Shown piece after piece: positions 42,033 through 51,363 of a stretch of 64,000 nucleotides of DNA. The stretch spans positions 124,001 through 188,000 of the forward strand of contig NZ_RCCS01000005.1 of assembly GCF_003664185.1 (NCBI RefSeq), read 5' to 3'. The stretch is from Tenacibaculum discolor. Its GTDB lineage: Bacteria; Bacteroidota; Bacteroidia; Flavobacteriales; Flavobacteriaceae. The notes beneath the pieces were generated by a model that was not told the origin of the DNA, ran no database searches, and saw nothing but the letters and a program-made list of their open reading frames with translations. The position numbers and the translations under genes were made by a program. Position 1 is the first letter of the stretch, and the number at the start of each line of letters is the position of its first letter.

Positions 42033-42583
42033 TCTTTCCATTCTAGTGTTTCCATCATATGAATCATATCTTTTTTGATGTATTCCACTGCTGGTAAAAT
42101 AGAATCGTAATTCGGTTTGGTATAAAAGAATAAAGACCCTTTTAAAAAGTGTTTAGAGCTATCTGTTGCATGAAACTGCACTTGAGAAGCAGCATTCCCC
42201 AGAATTTGATATAAACTCCCATATACTTTCGTATTTGGATTTGCATATTCAACAGGAGCAGTGATTTGATCAGCTTTTATGGCATGTTCAAATACTAGTT
42301 TCTCAGACTCTATTAGTAATTCCCTTAAATTACCTTCAATAGGACGATACGTAATATCTACCGATGCTTTTAAACTTGGATACTCAACTTTCATCCAATT
42401 TTTTGGTAAGTTTTTAGCTTTAGCTATTTGAGCTATTTCAAACGTATATGGTTTGTTTAAGTTTTCTTTTTTATAAGTTTTCTCAGGATATTCTAAACTT
42501 AGATAGCCTTTGGGTTTGGGTAAGGTTTCCTCACCACAACTTATTAAAAACATTGCTGATACCAGCAAAAATAGTTTACGCAT
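42029..42583 (-). CDS. gldD: Gliding motility lipoprotein GldD
   Basis: 184 residues, lipoprotein signal (MRKLFLLVSAMFLISC, lipid cysteine at 16) and the GldD body (PKPKGYLSLEYPEKTYK, DITYRPIEGNLRELLIE, HFLKGSLFFYTKPNYDS). Needed for gliding in Flavobacterium johnsoniae; it is part of the lipoprotein set that works with the type IX secretion and gliding apparatus, at the outer face of the inner membrane or in the outer membrane. It overlaps gldE by 8 bases, the usual flavobacterial order. Confidence 0.93.
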   Translation of the reverse strand: MRKLFLLVSAMFLISCGEETLPKPKGYLSLEYPEKTYKKENLNKPYTFEIAQIAKAKNLPKNWMKVEYPSLKASVDITYRPIEGNLRELLIESEKLVFEHAIKADQITAPVEYANPNTKVYGSLYQILGNAASQVQFHATDSSKHFLKGSLFFYTKPNYDSILPAVEYIKKDMIHMMETLEWKD

Positions 42584-43904
42584 TTCGGGTAACTTTTACT
42601 TGTTTTATACGTTTTTTAGCCAACGCTTCAATAGTAAACGTATAATTACTGAAGTTTATTTTTTCACCTTTTTTTGGAAATTTTCCTGAGACCTCTAAAA
42701 TAAAACCTGCTATCGTTTCGCTTTCTCCTTTAGCCTCTTCAAACTTTTCCTCATCTTCGTCTTCTAAGACACGGCAAAAATCTTTAATAGTTATTTTTCC
42801 TTCAAAAATATAATTATTTTCATCAAGTTTCGAATAAGTTAGGTCTTCATCATCAAATTCATCATTAATATCCCCTACAATTTCTTCTATTACGTCTTCT
42901 AATGTTACAATTCCACTAGTTCCACCATATTCATCAACCACAATAGCCAAGTGCTTTTTCATTTCTTGAAACTCCACCAATAAATCGTCTAACTTTTTAT
43001 TTTCTGGAACAAAAAATGGTTCTCGTAACAACTTCTGCCATTTAAATGTTTTCTTATTTAAATGCTCTAACAAATCTTTAGCATATAAAACACCAATAAT
43101 ATTGTCTACATTTTCATGATATACTGGGTTTCGAGAATACCCATTCTTTAAAATAGTTTTTAACACATCCTCATAACTAGTGTCATCAGCAATAGCACAC
43201 ACATCTGTTCGAGGCTTCATAATTTGTACCGTTTCAGTATTCCCGAAACTTACAATTCCTTCTAAAATCTTTTGCTCTTCTTTAGTCGTTGCATCATCAG
43301 ATGTTAACTCTAATGCTTGTGACAAACGTTCTACAGAAAGATTATTATTCTTATTTCCTAGCTTGTTTTCAACAACACTTGTTAACCTTATAAGAGGAAG
43401 GCTTAATGGGGTTAACAAAGTATTTAGTACTTGAATAGGCTTAGCCATAAACTCTGCAAACTGTAATGATTTTCTGCTAGCATATACTTTTGGCAATACT
43501 TCACCAAACAATAAAATTAAAAAAGTAATGAGTACTATTTCTATTAGAAAAAGCACTGATACGTTAAAAAAGTAAAAGTTTAATTCATAATTTAACCCAG
43601 CAAACAACACTTTACCAATACTTGCAAAAAGCAACACGATAAGAATATTAATAAAGTTATTAGTTATTAGAATAGTTCCTAATAGTTTTTTGGGGTCATC
43701 AAGTAATTTTACTACGGTGTTTTCTTCTTTAGAGTTTGCTGATAACTCATCTAATTCAGTTTGTGAAATTGAAAAGAAAGCTACTTCAGTTCCTGAAACT
43801 AACGCAGAGCAAACCAATAATAAAACCAATAATAAACAGTTAATGGCAGTCAACCAATCAAAACTTGATAGTAATAAAAGTAAAGGTTCGGGTTCTGGAT
43901 CCAA
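42576..43904 (-). CDS. gldE: Gliding motility-associated protein GldE (CNNM/CBS transporter-like)
   Basis: 442 residues: DUF21/CNNM membrane domain with about four helices (20-195), a CBS pair (about 215-335; MKPRTDVCAI, VVDEYGGTSGIVTLEDVIEEIVGDI), and a CorC/HlyC C-terminal domain (about 350-440). CNNM relatives transport or sense Mg2+; GldE supports gliding with GldD. The N-terminus MDPEPEPLLLLLSS is typical of the GldE branch. It follows ssb by 19 bases. Confidence 0.93.
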   Translation of the reverse strand: MDPEPEPLLLLLSSFDWLTAINCLLLVLLLVCSALVSGTEVAFFSISQTELDELSANSKEENTVVKLLDDPKKLLGTILITNNFINILIVLLFASIGKVLFAGLNYELNFYFFNVSVLFLIEIVLITFLILLFGEVLPKVYASRKSLQFAEFMAKPIQVLNTLLTPLSLPLIRLTSVVENKLGNKNNNLSVERLSQALELTSDDATTKEEQKILEGIVSFGNTETVQIMKPRTDVCAIADDTSYEDVLKTILKNGYSRNPVYHENVDNIIGVLYAKDLLEHLNKKTFKWQKLLREPFFVPENKKLDDLLVEFQEMKKHLAIVVDEYGGTSGIVTLEDVIEEIVGDINDEFDDEDLTYSKLDENNYIFEGKITIKDFCRVLEDEDEEKFEEAKGESETIAGFILEVSGKFPKKGEKINFSNYTFTIEALAKKRIKQVKVTRNA

Positions 43905-43923
43905 TTTTTAAAATTTAATTAAA

Positions 43924-44361
43924 CTAAAACGGTAAATCATCATCTTCTTCACTAGCTACACTTGGTGATGTAGGATTAGGGCTCCCTTGAGTTGGTGCTG
44001 TATTTGATTGTGTGTCATTTGGATCTTTTTTTGTTGATAAGAACGTCATATCTTGTACATGAATTTCTGTTGTGTACCTTTTTTGTCCATCAACCTCATA
44101 CTGACGTGTTTTTATACGTCCTTCGCAATACACACGGTCTCCTTTGGTTAAATACTTTTCACAAATTTCAGCCAACTTATTACGCACTACTATATTATGC
44201 CATTCAACATTTGTTATTTTCTCTCCTGTTTGACGATTTGTATAAGTTTCATTAGTTGCTAAAGGAAAACGACCTATTGAGTTTCCTCCTTCGAAATAAT
44301 GCATTTTAACCTCATCTCCTAAATGTCCTATTAAAATAACCTTGTTTATTGTTCCTGCCAT
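43924..44361 (-). CDS. ssb: Single-stranded DNA-binding protein
   Basis: 145 residues: an OB fold (about 1-105; NKVILIGHLGDEVKMHYFEGG, NVEWHNIVVRNKLAEICEKYLTKG), a disordered linker rich in Pro, Ser, Thr, and the acidic tip DDDLPF that recruits partner repair proteins. Normal for a bacterial SSB. It sits between mutY and gldE, and a -7 box (44385-44392) gives it its own promoter. Confidence 0.96.
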   Translation of the reverse strand: MAGTINKVILIGHLGDEVKMHYFEGGNSIGRFPLATNETYTNRQTGEKITNVEWHNIVVRNKLAEICEKYLTKGDRVYCEGRIKTRQYEVDGQKRYTTEIHVQDMTFLSTKKDPNDTQSNTAPTQGSPNPTSPSVASEEDDDLPF

Positions 44362-44384
44362 AGCATTATAGTTTTGTGTAAAAT

Positions 44385-44392
44385 CAAATATA
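44385..44392 (-). promoter_or_regulatory. -7 box TATATTTG of ssb-gldE-gldD
   Basis: Exact TATATTTG on the minus strand, 23 bases before the ssb ATG in the 37-base gap after mutY. Confidence 0.55.
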
Positions 44393-44398
44393 CAAATT

Positions 44399-45439
44399 TT
44401 AAGATTCTTTGTTTAAATATTCCTCTAAAAACTTATCAATTAACACGGGTACTGGACGTTCTTTAACTGTTGTCCAATCCATAGTTTTTGTATTTACACC
44501 TATAGTTTTTACTACCCAAAACTTAGTAATTAAATGCTGATGTGATAGTTTGTGAATAATCTCTTCTTTATTAAAAAGTGAGATAGTAGTTTCTTTTGGA
44601 AAAAGTTTCACAAACTGCTCACTTTCTATCAACTCTTCTTCACTTATTATCTTTTGTGTTTCTACCAAAGGAAACTGATAAAGTCCTTGCCATATACCTT
44701 TCCCTTTTCGTTCTTCTAAAACAGTTTCATTTTCTTCTGTTATTGGAACTAGATAGTTAAAATATCGCTTTTTTACCTTTATCTTCTTTTCTTTAACAGG
44801 AAGCTCCTTTACTTTACTCTCTGCCAAAGCCATGCAACTGTCAGCTAGTGGACACTTATCACATAAAGGTATTTTAGGTTTGCAATGTAACGCTCCAAAA
44901 TCCATTATAGCTTGATTATATACTCCTGGTTGGGATGCATCTATTAGCGTTTGTGCTAATTCTTTAAACTCTTTAATCCCTTTAGTAGAATTAATTGGGG
45001 TATATATACCAAAAAAACGAGAAAGAACTCTATAAACATTACCATCAACAACTGCAACTGGCTCATCATAACAAATAGAAGCAATTGCAGAAGCAGTATA
45101 ATCCCCCACTCCTTTCAATTTAAGTAACTCTTTATATGTTTTAGGAAATACTCCATTTAATTTATTTGCTACAAACTTAGCTGTAAAATGTAAGTTTCTT
45201 GCGCGTGAATAATAACCAAGTCCTTGCCATAACTTCAGTACTTCACTTTCATCTGCTTTAGCTAAATCAAACACTGTTGGAAAAGTTTCTGTAAACTTTA
45301 AAAAATAAGGTAAGCCTTGTGCTACACGTGTTTGCTGTAACATAATTTCACTTAACCAAACCCGGTATGGATCCTTAGTTTTTCTCCAAGGAAGACTCCT
45401 TTTATTTTTACTATACCAATAAATCAATTCTAAAACCAC
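44399..45439 (-). CDS. mutY: A/G-specific adenine DNA glycosylase
   Basis: 346 residues. Helix-hairpin-helix GPD fold (LLKLKGVGDYTASAIASI, catalytic aspartate in VAVVDGNVYRVLSR), 4Fe-4S ligands in HCKPKIPLCDKCPLADSC (about 190-207), and a C-terminal MutT-like domain (about 230-340) that reads 8-oxoG. It removes adenine opposite 8-oxoguanine. Together with ssb, gldE and gldD it forms the familiar flavobacterial cluster; HU and rng, which often lie on its other side, are 7.3 kb away here. Confidence 0.94.
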   Translation of the reverse strand: MVLELIYWYSKNKRSLPWRKTKDPYRVWLSEIMLQQTRVAQGLPYFLKFTETFPTVFDLAKADESEVLKLWQGLGYYSRARNLHFTAKFVANKLNGVFPKTYKELLKLKGVGDYTASAIASICYDEPVAVVDGNVYRVLSRFFGIYTPINSTKGIKEFKELAQTLIDASQPGVYNQAIMDFGALHCKPKIPLCDKCPLADSCMALAESKVKELPVKEKKIKVKKRYFNYLVPITEENETVLEERKGKGIWQGLYQFPLVETQKIISEEELIESEQFVKLFPKETTISLFNKEEIIHKLSHQHLITKFWVVKTIGVNTKTMDWTTVKERPVPVLIDKFLEEYLNKES

Positions 45440-45510
45440 AAAAAAATACGTTTATTTTTAACAAAAATCAAAAACACACCAACACTATTGAACTATCAAC
45501 AAAAAAACTA

Positions 45511-45538
45511 AAAAAACAATGTAATTACATTGTTTTTT
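45511..45538. terminator. Orphan perfect terminator-like palindrome between divergent genes
   Basis: Perfect palindrome with 14-base arms (AAAAAACAATGTAA) in the 212-base gap between mutY (reading left) and susC (reading right). Neither gene should need a terminator here. It may be an attenuator in the susC leader or a remnant of an older neighbour. The rest of the gap holds a GGGGG run (45605-45609) but no clear TAnnTTTG box. Confidence 0.6.
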
Positions 45539-45651
45539 AAACCTTTTCGTAAAAAAAAGTAGGGTACAACCACCTTTACCTGTTATTATATTCAATAATG
45601 AAGGGGGAAAATTTATTTTTTTTCCGGGTACTAATTTAAATAATTTAATTA

Positions 45652-48600
45652 ATGAAATCTAAATTCATGCTAACGCTATTTATAGTGTTACTTGGGCGAA
45701 TAACCTATGCTCAAGAAAAAAGTATTTCTGGTACAGTTTCCGATACTACTGGTCCTCTGCCCGGCGTTACTGTTTTAATCAAGAACACAACCAAAGGAAC
45801 AGACACAGATTTTGATGGAAATTATACCATAAAAGTAAACCAAGGAGATGTACTTGTTTTCAGGTTTGTTGGTAAAAAAACTACTGAGATAAAGGTACAA
45901 AACCAAACCGTTATTAATTTAGTATTGGAAGATGATTCTAATATTCTTAACGAAGTAGAAGTTATCGCTACTGGTTATGACAAAATAAACAAAAAAACTT
46001 TTACTGGATCTGCTATTTCAGTTGGAATCGATGATTTAAAAATAGACGGGGTTGTAGATGTAACTCGAATGTTAGAGGGTAGAGTTGCAGGAGTCAATAT
46101 CCAAAATCTTTCTGGTACTTTTGGTACTGCTCCAAACATCACTATTAGAGGCTCTTCCTCTATCTTTGGGAACAACACACCTCTATACGTAATTGATGGT
46201 GTAGTACAAGAGGATGTAATAGAACAAGACTTAGATCAATTAACATCAGGAGACCCTTCAACTTTAATTAGCTCATCTATAGCTGGTATAAACGCCAGCG
46301 ATATAAAAAAAATAGATATCTTAAAAGATGCTTCTGCAACATCAATTTATGGTGCACGAGCTAGAAATGGTGTAGTAGTAATAACTACTAAATCTGGAAG
46401 AAAAGACTCTCCTTTAAAACTAAACTATAACCTAGAGCAAACAATACGTGACATACCTTCATATAGTAATTTTGATTTGCTAAACTCAAAAGAAAGCATG
46501 GCTATTTTTAGAGAAAATGAAAGTAGAGGTTTTTTCCAACTACCAAGTGTTTCTAGAGGTAGATATGGCGGTGTTTATTACATCAGAGCTACTGCTTTAG
46601 ATAACTATAACGAGTCAACTGGAATGTTTGAACTAGGGAACACTCCTGAAGCCAGAGAAGCTTTTTTACGCAAATATGAACTAGCCAACACTAATTGGTT
46701 TAAAACATTATTTAGAAATAGCTCTTTAATGCAAAACCACTCTTTAAGTCTTTCTGGTGGTAGTGAAAATAATTCTTACTATGCTTCTGTGAGTCTTTTG
46801 CATGATCCGGGGTGGACTATTGCTGATAAGGTAACTCGTTTTACAACTAACTTAAAAAATACGTTCTATTTTTCTGATAAGTTTAATGCTACTCTTGCTG
46901 TAAACGCATCCATAAGAAAACAAAAAGCACCAGGTACATTCAGCAGAGAGTCAGATCCAGTAACAGGAGACATATCTCGTGAATTTGATATCAACCCTTT
47001 TAGCTACGCTCTTAATACCTCTAGAACATTAAGACCATATAACGATACTGGAGGTTATGAGTATTATAGAAACAACTGGGCTGACTTTAATATATTAGAA
47101 GAGTTAGCAAACAACTCTATTGACATTAACCAAAGAGATATTCGATTCCAATTAGATGCATCTTATAAAATAACAGACAACATCACTTACGACTTTAATG
47201 GTGCTGGTCGTTTTGTTAATACAGTAAGAGAACATAACGTTAGAGAAAATTCAAATGTTGTAAGAGCTTATAATGCTGATTCTTCAACAGTTTTAAGAGA
47301 CGATAATATATTCTTATATCAAGACCCTACAGATCCTGATGCTTTACCTGTTGCGGTTTTACCAAACGGTGGTATCTATTTTAAAAACGACGACTACTTA
47401 ACAACTTTTTATGCTAGAAATAGCTTTAAATACGACAATACGTTTAATGAAAAACATAATTTTAATGCATTGTTAGGTCAAGAGATAAGGTTTGTAAATA
47501 GAAATTCAGACAGATTTACAGGATATGGGTTACAATACGACAATGGTTTAACAGCATTTACAGACCCTAGAATTCTTGAAAAACTGATAAATGGAGGCGA
47601 AGCTTATTTTGGATTAACTAAAGAAAGAGAAAGAACAGTAGCTTTCTTTGGTAAGGCAACTTATTCTTATGATGATAAGTATGTTTTCTCTTTAACAGGA
47701 AGATATGACGGGTCTAACAGACAAGGGCGCAGTAGTAGCTCAAGGTGGTTACCAACAGGAACTGTTAGTGCTAAATGGAACGCTAGTAAAGAGTCTTTCT
47801 TAGAAAACTCTAACACTTTTAGCAACTTACAGTTTAGAACTTCATATGGTTTAGTGGCAACTCCTGGTAACGCAACAAATGCATTAGCTATATTTACAAG
47901 TCAAATAGCAGACAGACTTTTACCAGCAGATAGAGAAAATTTCTTAAATATAACTGCATTACAAAACTCTGAGTTAACATGGGAAAAGCAATATGAATTA
48001 AACTTTGGTGTCGACTTAGGCTTATTCAACAATAGAGTTAATTTAATAACAGATGTTTACAAAAGAGATATATTTGATAATATTGATTTTGTAAGAACTT
48101 CTGGTATCGGTGGGCAATTTATAAAACAAGGAAATAACGCAGATGTTGAAACTTATGGTATAGAATTTACTTTAGACACTAAAAACATAGTAACAGACAA
48201 CTTTACATGGTCTTCTAACATTAATTTCTCATATTTTGATCAAGAAATTACAAAATTAGACAATACACCTATTGCTTTTGATTTAGTAGATCAAACTGGG
48301 GGTAATGTTGTAGGATACCCTATCAACTCAATGTTTTCTTTTCAATTTGCTGGTTTAAATAATGAAGGATTACCACAGTTTATAAATAAAGATGGTGAAG
48401 TAGCTTCTGTTTTAGACTTTCAAAACAACGAAAACTTAACTGACTACTTAAAACACGAAGGTTCCGTAAACCCTAATATATCAGTTGGTTTTTCTAACAA
48501 TTTTACTTATAAGAACTGGGATTTAGGAGTATTGATAACTGGTAGCGGAGGAAATAAAGTAAGGTTAAACCCTGTATTTAGCTCTACTTATTCAGATACA

Positions 48601-48987
48601 AGCATTTTTTCTAAGAGCCATGTAAACAGATGGCTTAACCCTGGAGATGAGAATATAACCAACATCCCTGTAGTACCAGACCCTTCTGCTTTTCAAAGAA
48701 ACTCAAACTTAAGAACGGTTTATAATGCTTACAACTATTCTACTGAGCGAGTAGCAGATGGAGATTTTTTACGTATGAAAAACATTTCATTAGGATATAA
48801 ATTTAATAATGAACTAGTTGAAAAACTAGGCCTTTCACATTTAAAAGTTAAATTTCAAGGAACAAACTTGTTTTTATTATACTCTGACTCTAAACTTAAC
48901 GGTCAAGATCCAGAATTCTATCAAACAGGTGGAGTTGCATTACCAATTACTAGGCAATATACTTTCTCATTAAATTTAGGATTTTAA
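45652..48987 (+). CDS. SusC/RagA-type TonB-dependent outer-membrane transporter
   Basis: 1111 residues: signal peptide (cleaved near TYAQE), a carboxypeptidase-D regulatory-like domain (about 22-105; SGTVSDTTGPLPGVTVLI), a TonB plug (about 115-235; NITIRGSSSIFGNNTPLYVIDG, SATSIYGARARNGVVVITTKSG), and a large 22-strand barrel ending in SLNLGF. It imports large nutrients with the SusD lipoprotein that caps it. No sugar-active enzyme is nearby; instead a metallopeptidase follows, suggesting peptide or protein uptake as in RagAB. No ECF sigma/anti-sigma pair is adjacent. Confidence 0.95.
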   Translation: MKSKFMLTLFIVLLGRITYAQEKSISGTVSDTTGPLPGVTVLIKNTTKGTDTDFDGNYTIKVNQGDVLVFRFVGKKTTEIKVQNQTVINLVLEDDSNILNEVEVIATGYDKINKKTFTGSAISVGIDDLKIDGVVDVTRMLEGRVAGVNIQNLSGTFGTAPNITIRGSSSIFGNNTPLYVIDGVVQEDVIEQDLDQLTSGDPSTLISSSIAGINASDIKKIDILKDASATSIYGARARNGVVVITTKSGRKDSPLKLNYNLEQTIRDIPSYSNFDLLNSKESMAIFRENESRGFFQLPSVSRGRYGGVYYIRATALDNYNESTGMFELGNTPEAREAFLRKYELANTNWFKTLFRNSSLMQNHSLSLSGGSENNSYYASVSLLHDPGWTIADKVTRFTTNLKNTFYFSDKFNATLAVNASIRKQKAPGTFSRESDPVTGDISREFDINPFSYALNTSRTLRPYNDTGGYEYYRNNWADFNILEELANNSIDINQRDIRFQLDASYKITDNITYDFNGAGRFVNTVREHNVRENSNVVRAYNADSSTVLRDDNIFLYQDPTDPDALPVAVLPNGGIYFKNDDYLTTFYARNSFKYDNTFNEKHNFNALLGQEIRFVNRNSDRFTGYGLQYDNGLTAFTDPRILEKLINGGEAYFGLTKERERTVAFFGKATYSYDDKYVFSLTGRYDGSNRQGRSSSSRWLPTGTVSAKWNASKESFLENSNTFSNLQFRTSYGLVATPGNATNALAIFTSQIADRLLPADRENFLNITALQNSELTWEKQYELNFGVDLGLFNNRVNLITDVYKRDIFDNIDFVRTSGIGGQFIKQGNNADVETYGIEFTLDTKNIVTDNFTWSSNINFSYFDQEITKLDNTPIAFDLVDQTGGNVVGYPINSMFSFQFAGLNNEGLPQFINKDGEVASVLDFQNNENLTDYLKHEGSVNPNISVGFSNNFTYKNWDLGVLITGSGGNKVRLNPVFSSTYSDTSIFSKSHVNRWLNPGDENITNIPVVPDPSAFQRNSNLRTVYNAYNYSTERVADGDFLRMKNISLGYKFNNELVEKLGLSHLKVKFQGTNLFLLYSDSKLNGQDPEFYQTGGVALPITRQYTFSLNLGF

Positions 48988-48999
48988 CAAAATAATAGT

Positions 49000-50487
49000 A
49001 TGATTAAAAATAAAATAAACAAAGTTATACTATATGCTACATTAGCCTTTACTTTTGTAGGATGTAGTGAATACTTATCTGAATTACCAGATAACAGAAC
49101 ATTAATTGATTCTCCTGATAAAGTTTCTCAATTAATTACAGCAGCATATCCAGATCAAGATTATGCACTAATGGCAGAAATAATGTCTGACAATGCTGAT
49201 GATAAAGGTAATGTTTCAAATGTTGAACAATTAGATTTACAACTATATCAATGGCAAGACTCTAATTTAGAAGAAAGAGGCTCTCCTGTTAACTATTGGA
49301 ATTCTTGTTATGAAGCAATTTCACAAGCAAACCAAGCATTAGCTTCTATTGAAGAATTAAAAAATAAGTTTGACTTAAATGCTCAAAAAGGTGAAGCTTT
49401 AATTGCTAGAGCATATGCTCATTTTATGTTAGTTAATTTTTGGGCAAAACACTATGATGCTAATACAGCTTCTACCGACCTAGGAATTCCTTACGTATTA
49501 GAACCTGAAACTGTTCTTTTTAAAACCTACAAAAGAAATACAGTTCAAGAAGTATACGATCTTATTGAGAAAGATTTAATTAAAGGACTTTCAATGGTTG
49601 GTGATAATTATAACTCTCCTAAGTTTCATTTCACTAAAGATGCTGCTAATGCCTTTGCTGCTAGATTTTATTTATACAAAGGTCAATGGGATAAAGTAAT
49701 TGAGCATGCGGATAAAGTAGTTACCAACCCTGCTTCTGAAGCTAGAAATATGGTTGCTTATGGAAATATGAATTTAACAGGAATAAGAATGCTATACAAT
49801 AGTGTTGACGAGCCTGCCAATTTATTAATTATTTCTACAAACTCTATATGGGCTAGAAAACACAGGTCTTCACGATTTGGGTTATCAGTAGATAAAATAA
49901 GACCTTTATTGTTTACAGGAGCCTCTAATCCTTTAAGTAAAAACTGGGCTTACGATTTATACAGAGGTAACCAATACACCTATTTTACCCCTAAGTATAA
50001 TGAATATTTTAAGTATACAAATGAAAGTGCTGGTATAGGTTTACCTTTTTTAGCACAAACAATGTTTGATAAAGATGAAGTAATACTAAATAGAGCAGAA
50101 GCGTCTGCTATGCTAGAAAACTATAATGATGCTTTAATCTATCTAAATGCATATATAGCGAATAAAACACAAGGTTACGACCCAAATAGCGATATACTAA
50201 CAGATACAAAACTTCAACAAGTATACCCTGTAATACCTAACGAATACACTCCGAGCTATTCACTAAATGATAGGCAAACATTATATATTAAAACTATCGC
50301 TGAATTTAAAAGAAGACAGTTTTACCATGAAGGCTTCCGTTGGTTTGATGTTAGACGCTTTAACTTAAGTATTACACACGAGTTAGATGATGGCTCTGAT
50401 ATTGTACTAGAAAAGCAAGATCTAAGAAAACAACTACAAATACCTTTAACAGCTCAAAGTGGAGGTTTACAGCAAAATCCAAGATAA
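49000..50487 (+). CDS. SusD/RagB-type nutrient-binding outer-membrane lipoprotein
   Basis: 495 residues with lipid cysteine at 22 (LAFTFVGCSEYL). SusD-like helices with TPR-like packing are seen (YEAISQANQALASIEEL, GEALIARAYAHFMLVNFWAKHY) and the C-terminal FKRRQFYHEGFRWFDVRRF motif typical of the family. It forms the lid over the SusC barrel encoded 12 bases upstream. The ligand is not predictable from sequence. Confidence 0.94.
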   Translation: MIKNKINKVILYATLAFTFVGCSEYLSELPDNRTLIDSPDKVSQLITAAYPDQDYALMAEIMSDNADDKGNVSNVEQLDLQLYQWQDSNLEERGSPVNYWNSCYEAISQANQALASIEELKNKFDLNAQKGEALIARAYAHFMLVNFWAKHYDANTASTDLGIPYVLEPETVLFKTYKRNTVQEVYDLIEKDLIKGLSMVGDNYNSPKFHFTKDAANAFAARFYLYKGQWDKVIEHADKVVTNPASEARNMVAYGNMNLTGIRMLYNSVDEPANLLIISTNSIWARKHRSSRFGLSVDKIRPLLFTGASNPLSKNWAYDLYRGNQYTYFTPKYNEYFKYTNESAGIGLPFLAQTMFDKDEVILNRAEASAMLENYNDALIYLNAYIANKTQGYDPNSDILTDTKLQQVYPVIPNEYTPSYSLNDRQTLYIKTIAEFKRRQFYHEGFRWFDVRRFNLSITHELDDGSDIVLEKQDLRKQLQIPLTAQSGGLQQNPR

Positions 50488-50497
50488 AACAAACAGT

Positions 50498-51358
50498 ATG
50501 AAAAAAATAAATAAATTATTATTAGGTATTGGCATGTTGGGATTAATTTGCACATCATGCGTAACAAAAGAGGACGACTTAGGTCCAAGTAATATTGATC
50601 TTTCTACACCCGTACTAAACGAAACAGATGAATGGTTGAGAGATAACTATACTACACCATACAACATAGAAGTTTCTTACAAGTGGGGTCCTGGAAAAGT
50701 TGATTTAAATAGGTATTTACACCCTCCAAAAATAGAAAATGTTAGACCTGCAATGGAAGCTATTAAAGCCGTATGGGTTGAGCCTTACACACAATTAGGA
50801 GGTGAAAACTTTATAAAAAACATAGCTCCAAGAGAAATTCTCCTAGTAGGAGGAAAAAACATAAATCCTGGTGGAGCAACTTCTGTTTTAGGTTTAGCTG
50901 AAAGCGGAATGAGAATAGTGTTTTTTGAAGTGGATAACCAAGATTATAAAAACAAAAATCAATTAATACAATTCATTGGAACAATTCAACATGAATATAT
51001 ACATATTTTAAACCAAAGAATACCTTTTGATGAAATAGCTTACAGAAACATTACCCCGTCTGATTACACAGGGCAATGGTTCGAGATATCTGATACTGAG
51101 GCTAGAGAATTAGGATTTATTTCTGCCTATGCGAGAGCAAACGAACATGAAGATTTTGCTGAAATGATAAATGCTATGCTGTCTTCAAACAAAGCAGATT
51201 ATGATGCCTTAGTAAATGGTATTACAAGCACAAAAGCAAAAGAAGATATCAGAAAAAAAGAAGCTATTGTAGTTAAATACTATAAAGATAACTTTAATAT
51301 TGATTTGTATGAATTACAAGAATTGGTAGCAAAAAATGTTGATGAATTCACTAAATAA
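50498..51358 (+). CDS. Putative zinc-binding metallopeptidase lipoprotein
   Basis: 286 residues from the ATG at 50498; an earlier in-frame ATG (50459) lies in susD. Lipoprotein signal with cysteine at 21 (LGLICTSCVTK). The HExxH motif is H165-E-Y-I-H169, with further acidic and histidine residues at ANEHEDFAEM (about 214-223) as a likely third ligand. It matches the putative metallopeptidase type commonly found with SusC/SusD in Bacteroidota. It should act on the outer cell surface on the same substrate that SusCD imports. Confidence 0.85.
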   Translation: MKKINKLLLGIGMLGLICTSCVTKEDDLGPSNIDLSTPVLNETDEWLRDNYTTPYNIEVSYKWGPGKVDLNRYLHPPKIENVRPAMEAIKAVWVEPYTQLGGENFIKNIAPREILLVGGKNINPGGATSVLGLAESGMRIVFFEVDNQDYKNKNQLIQFIGTIQHEYIHILNQRIPFDEIAYRNITPSDYTGQWFEISDTEARELGFISAYARANEHEDFAEMINAMLSSNKADYDALVNGITSTKAKEDIRKKEAIVVKYYKDNFNIDLYELQELVAKNVDEFTK

Positions 51359-51363
51359 TTAAA

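Noticed and set aside
45605..45609. GGGGG run before susC as a third copy of the G-rich small RNA motif
   Set aside because: Only one solid G block is present; the following CCGGG does not match the second block, and flanks do not align with the 26 kb or 34 kb copies.
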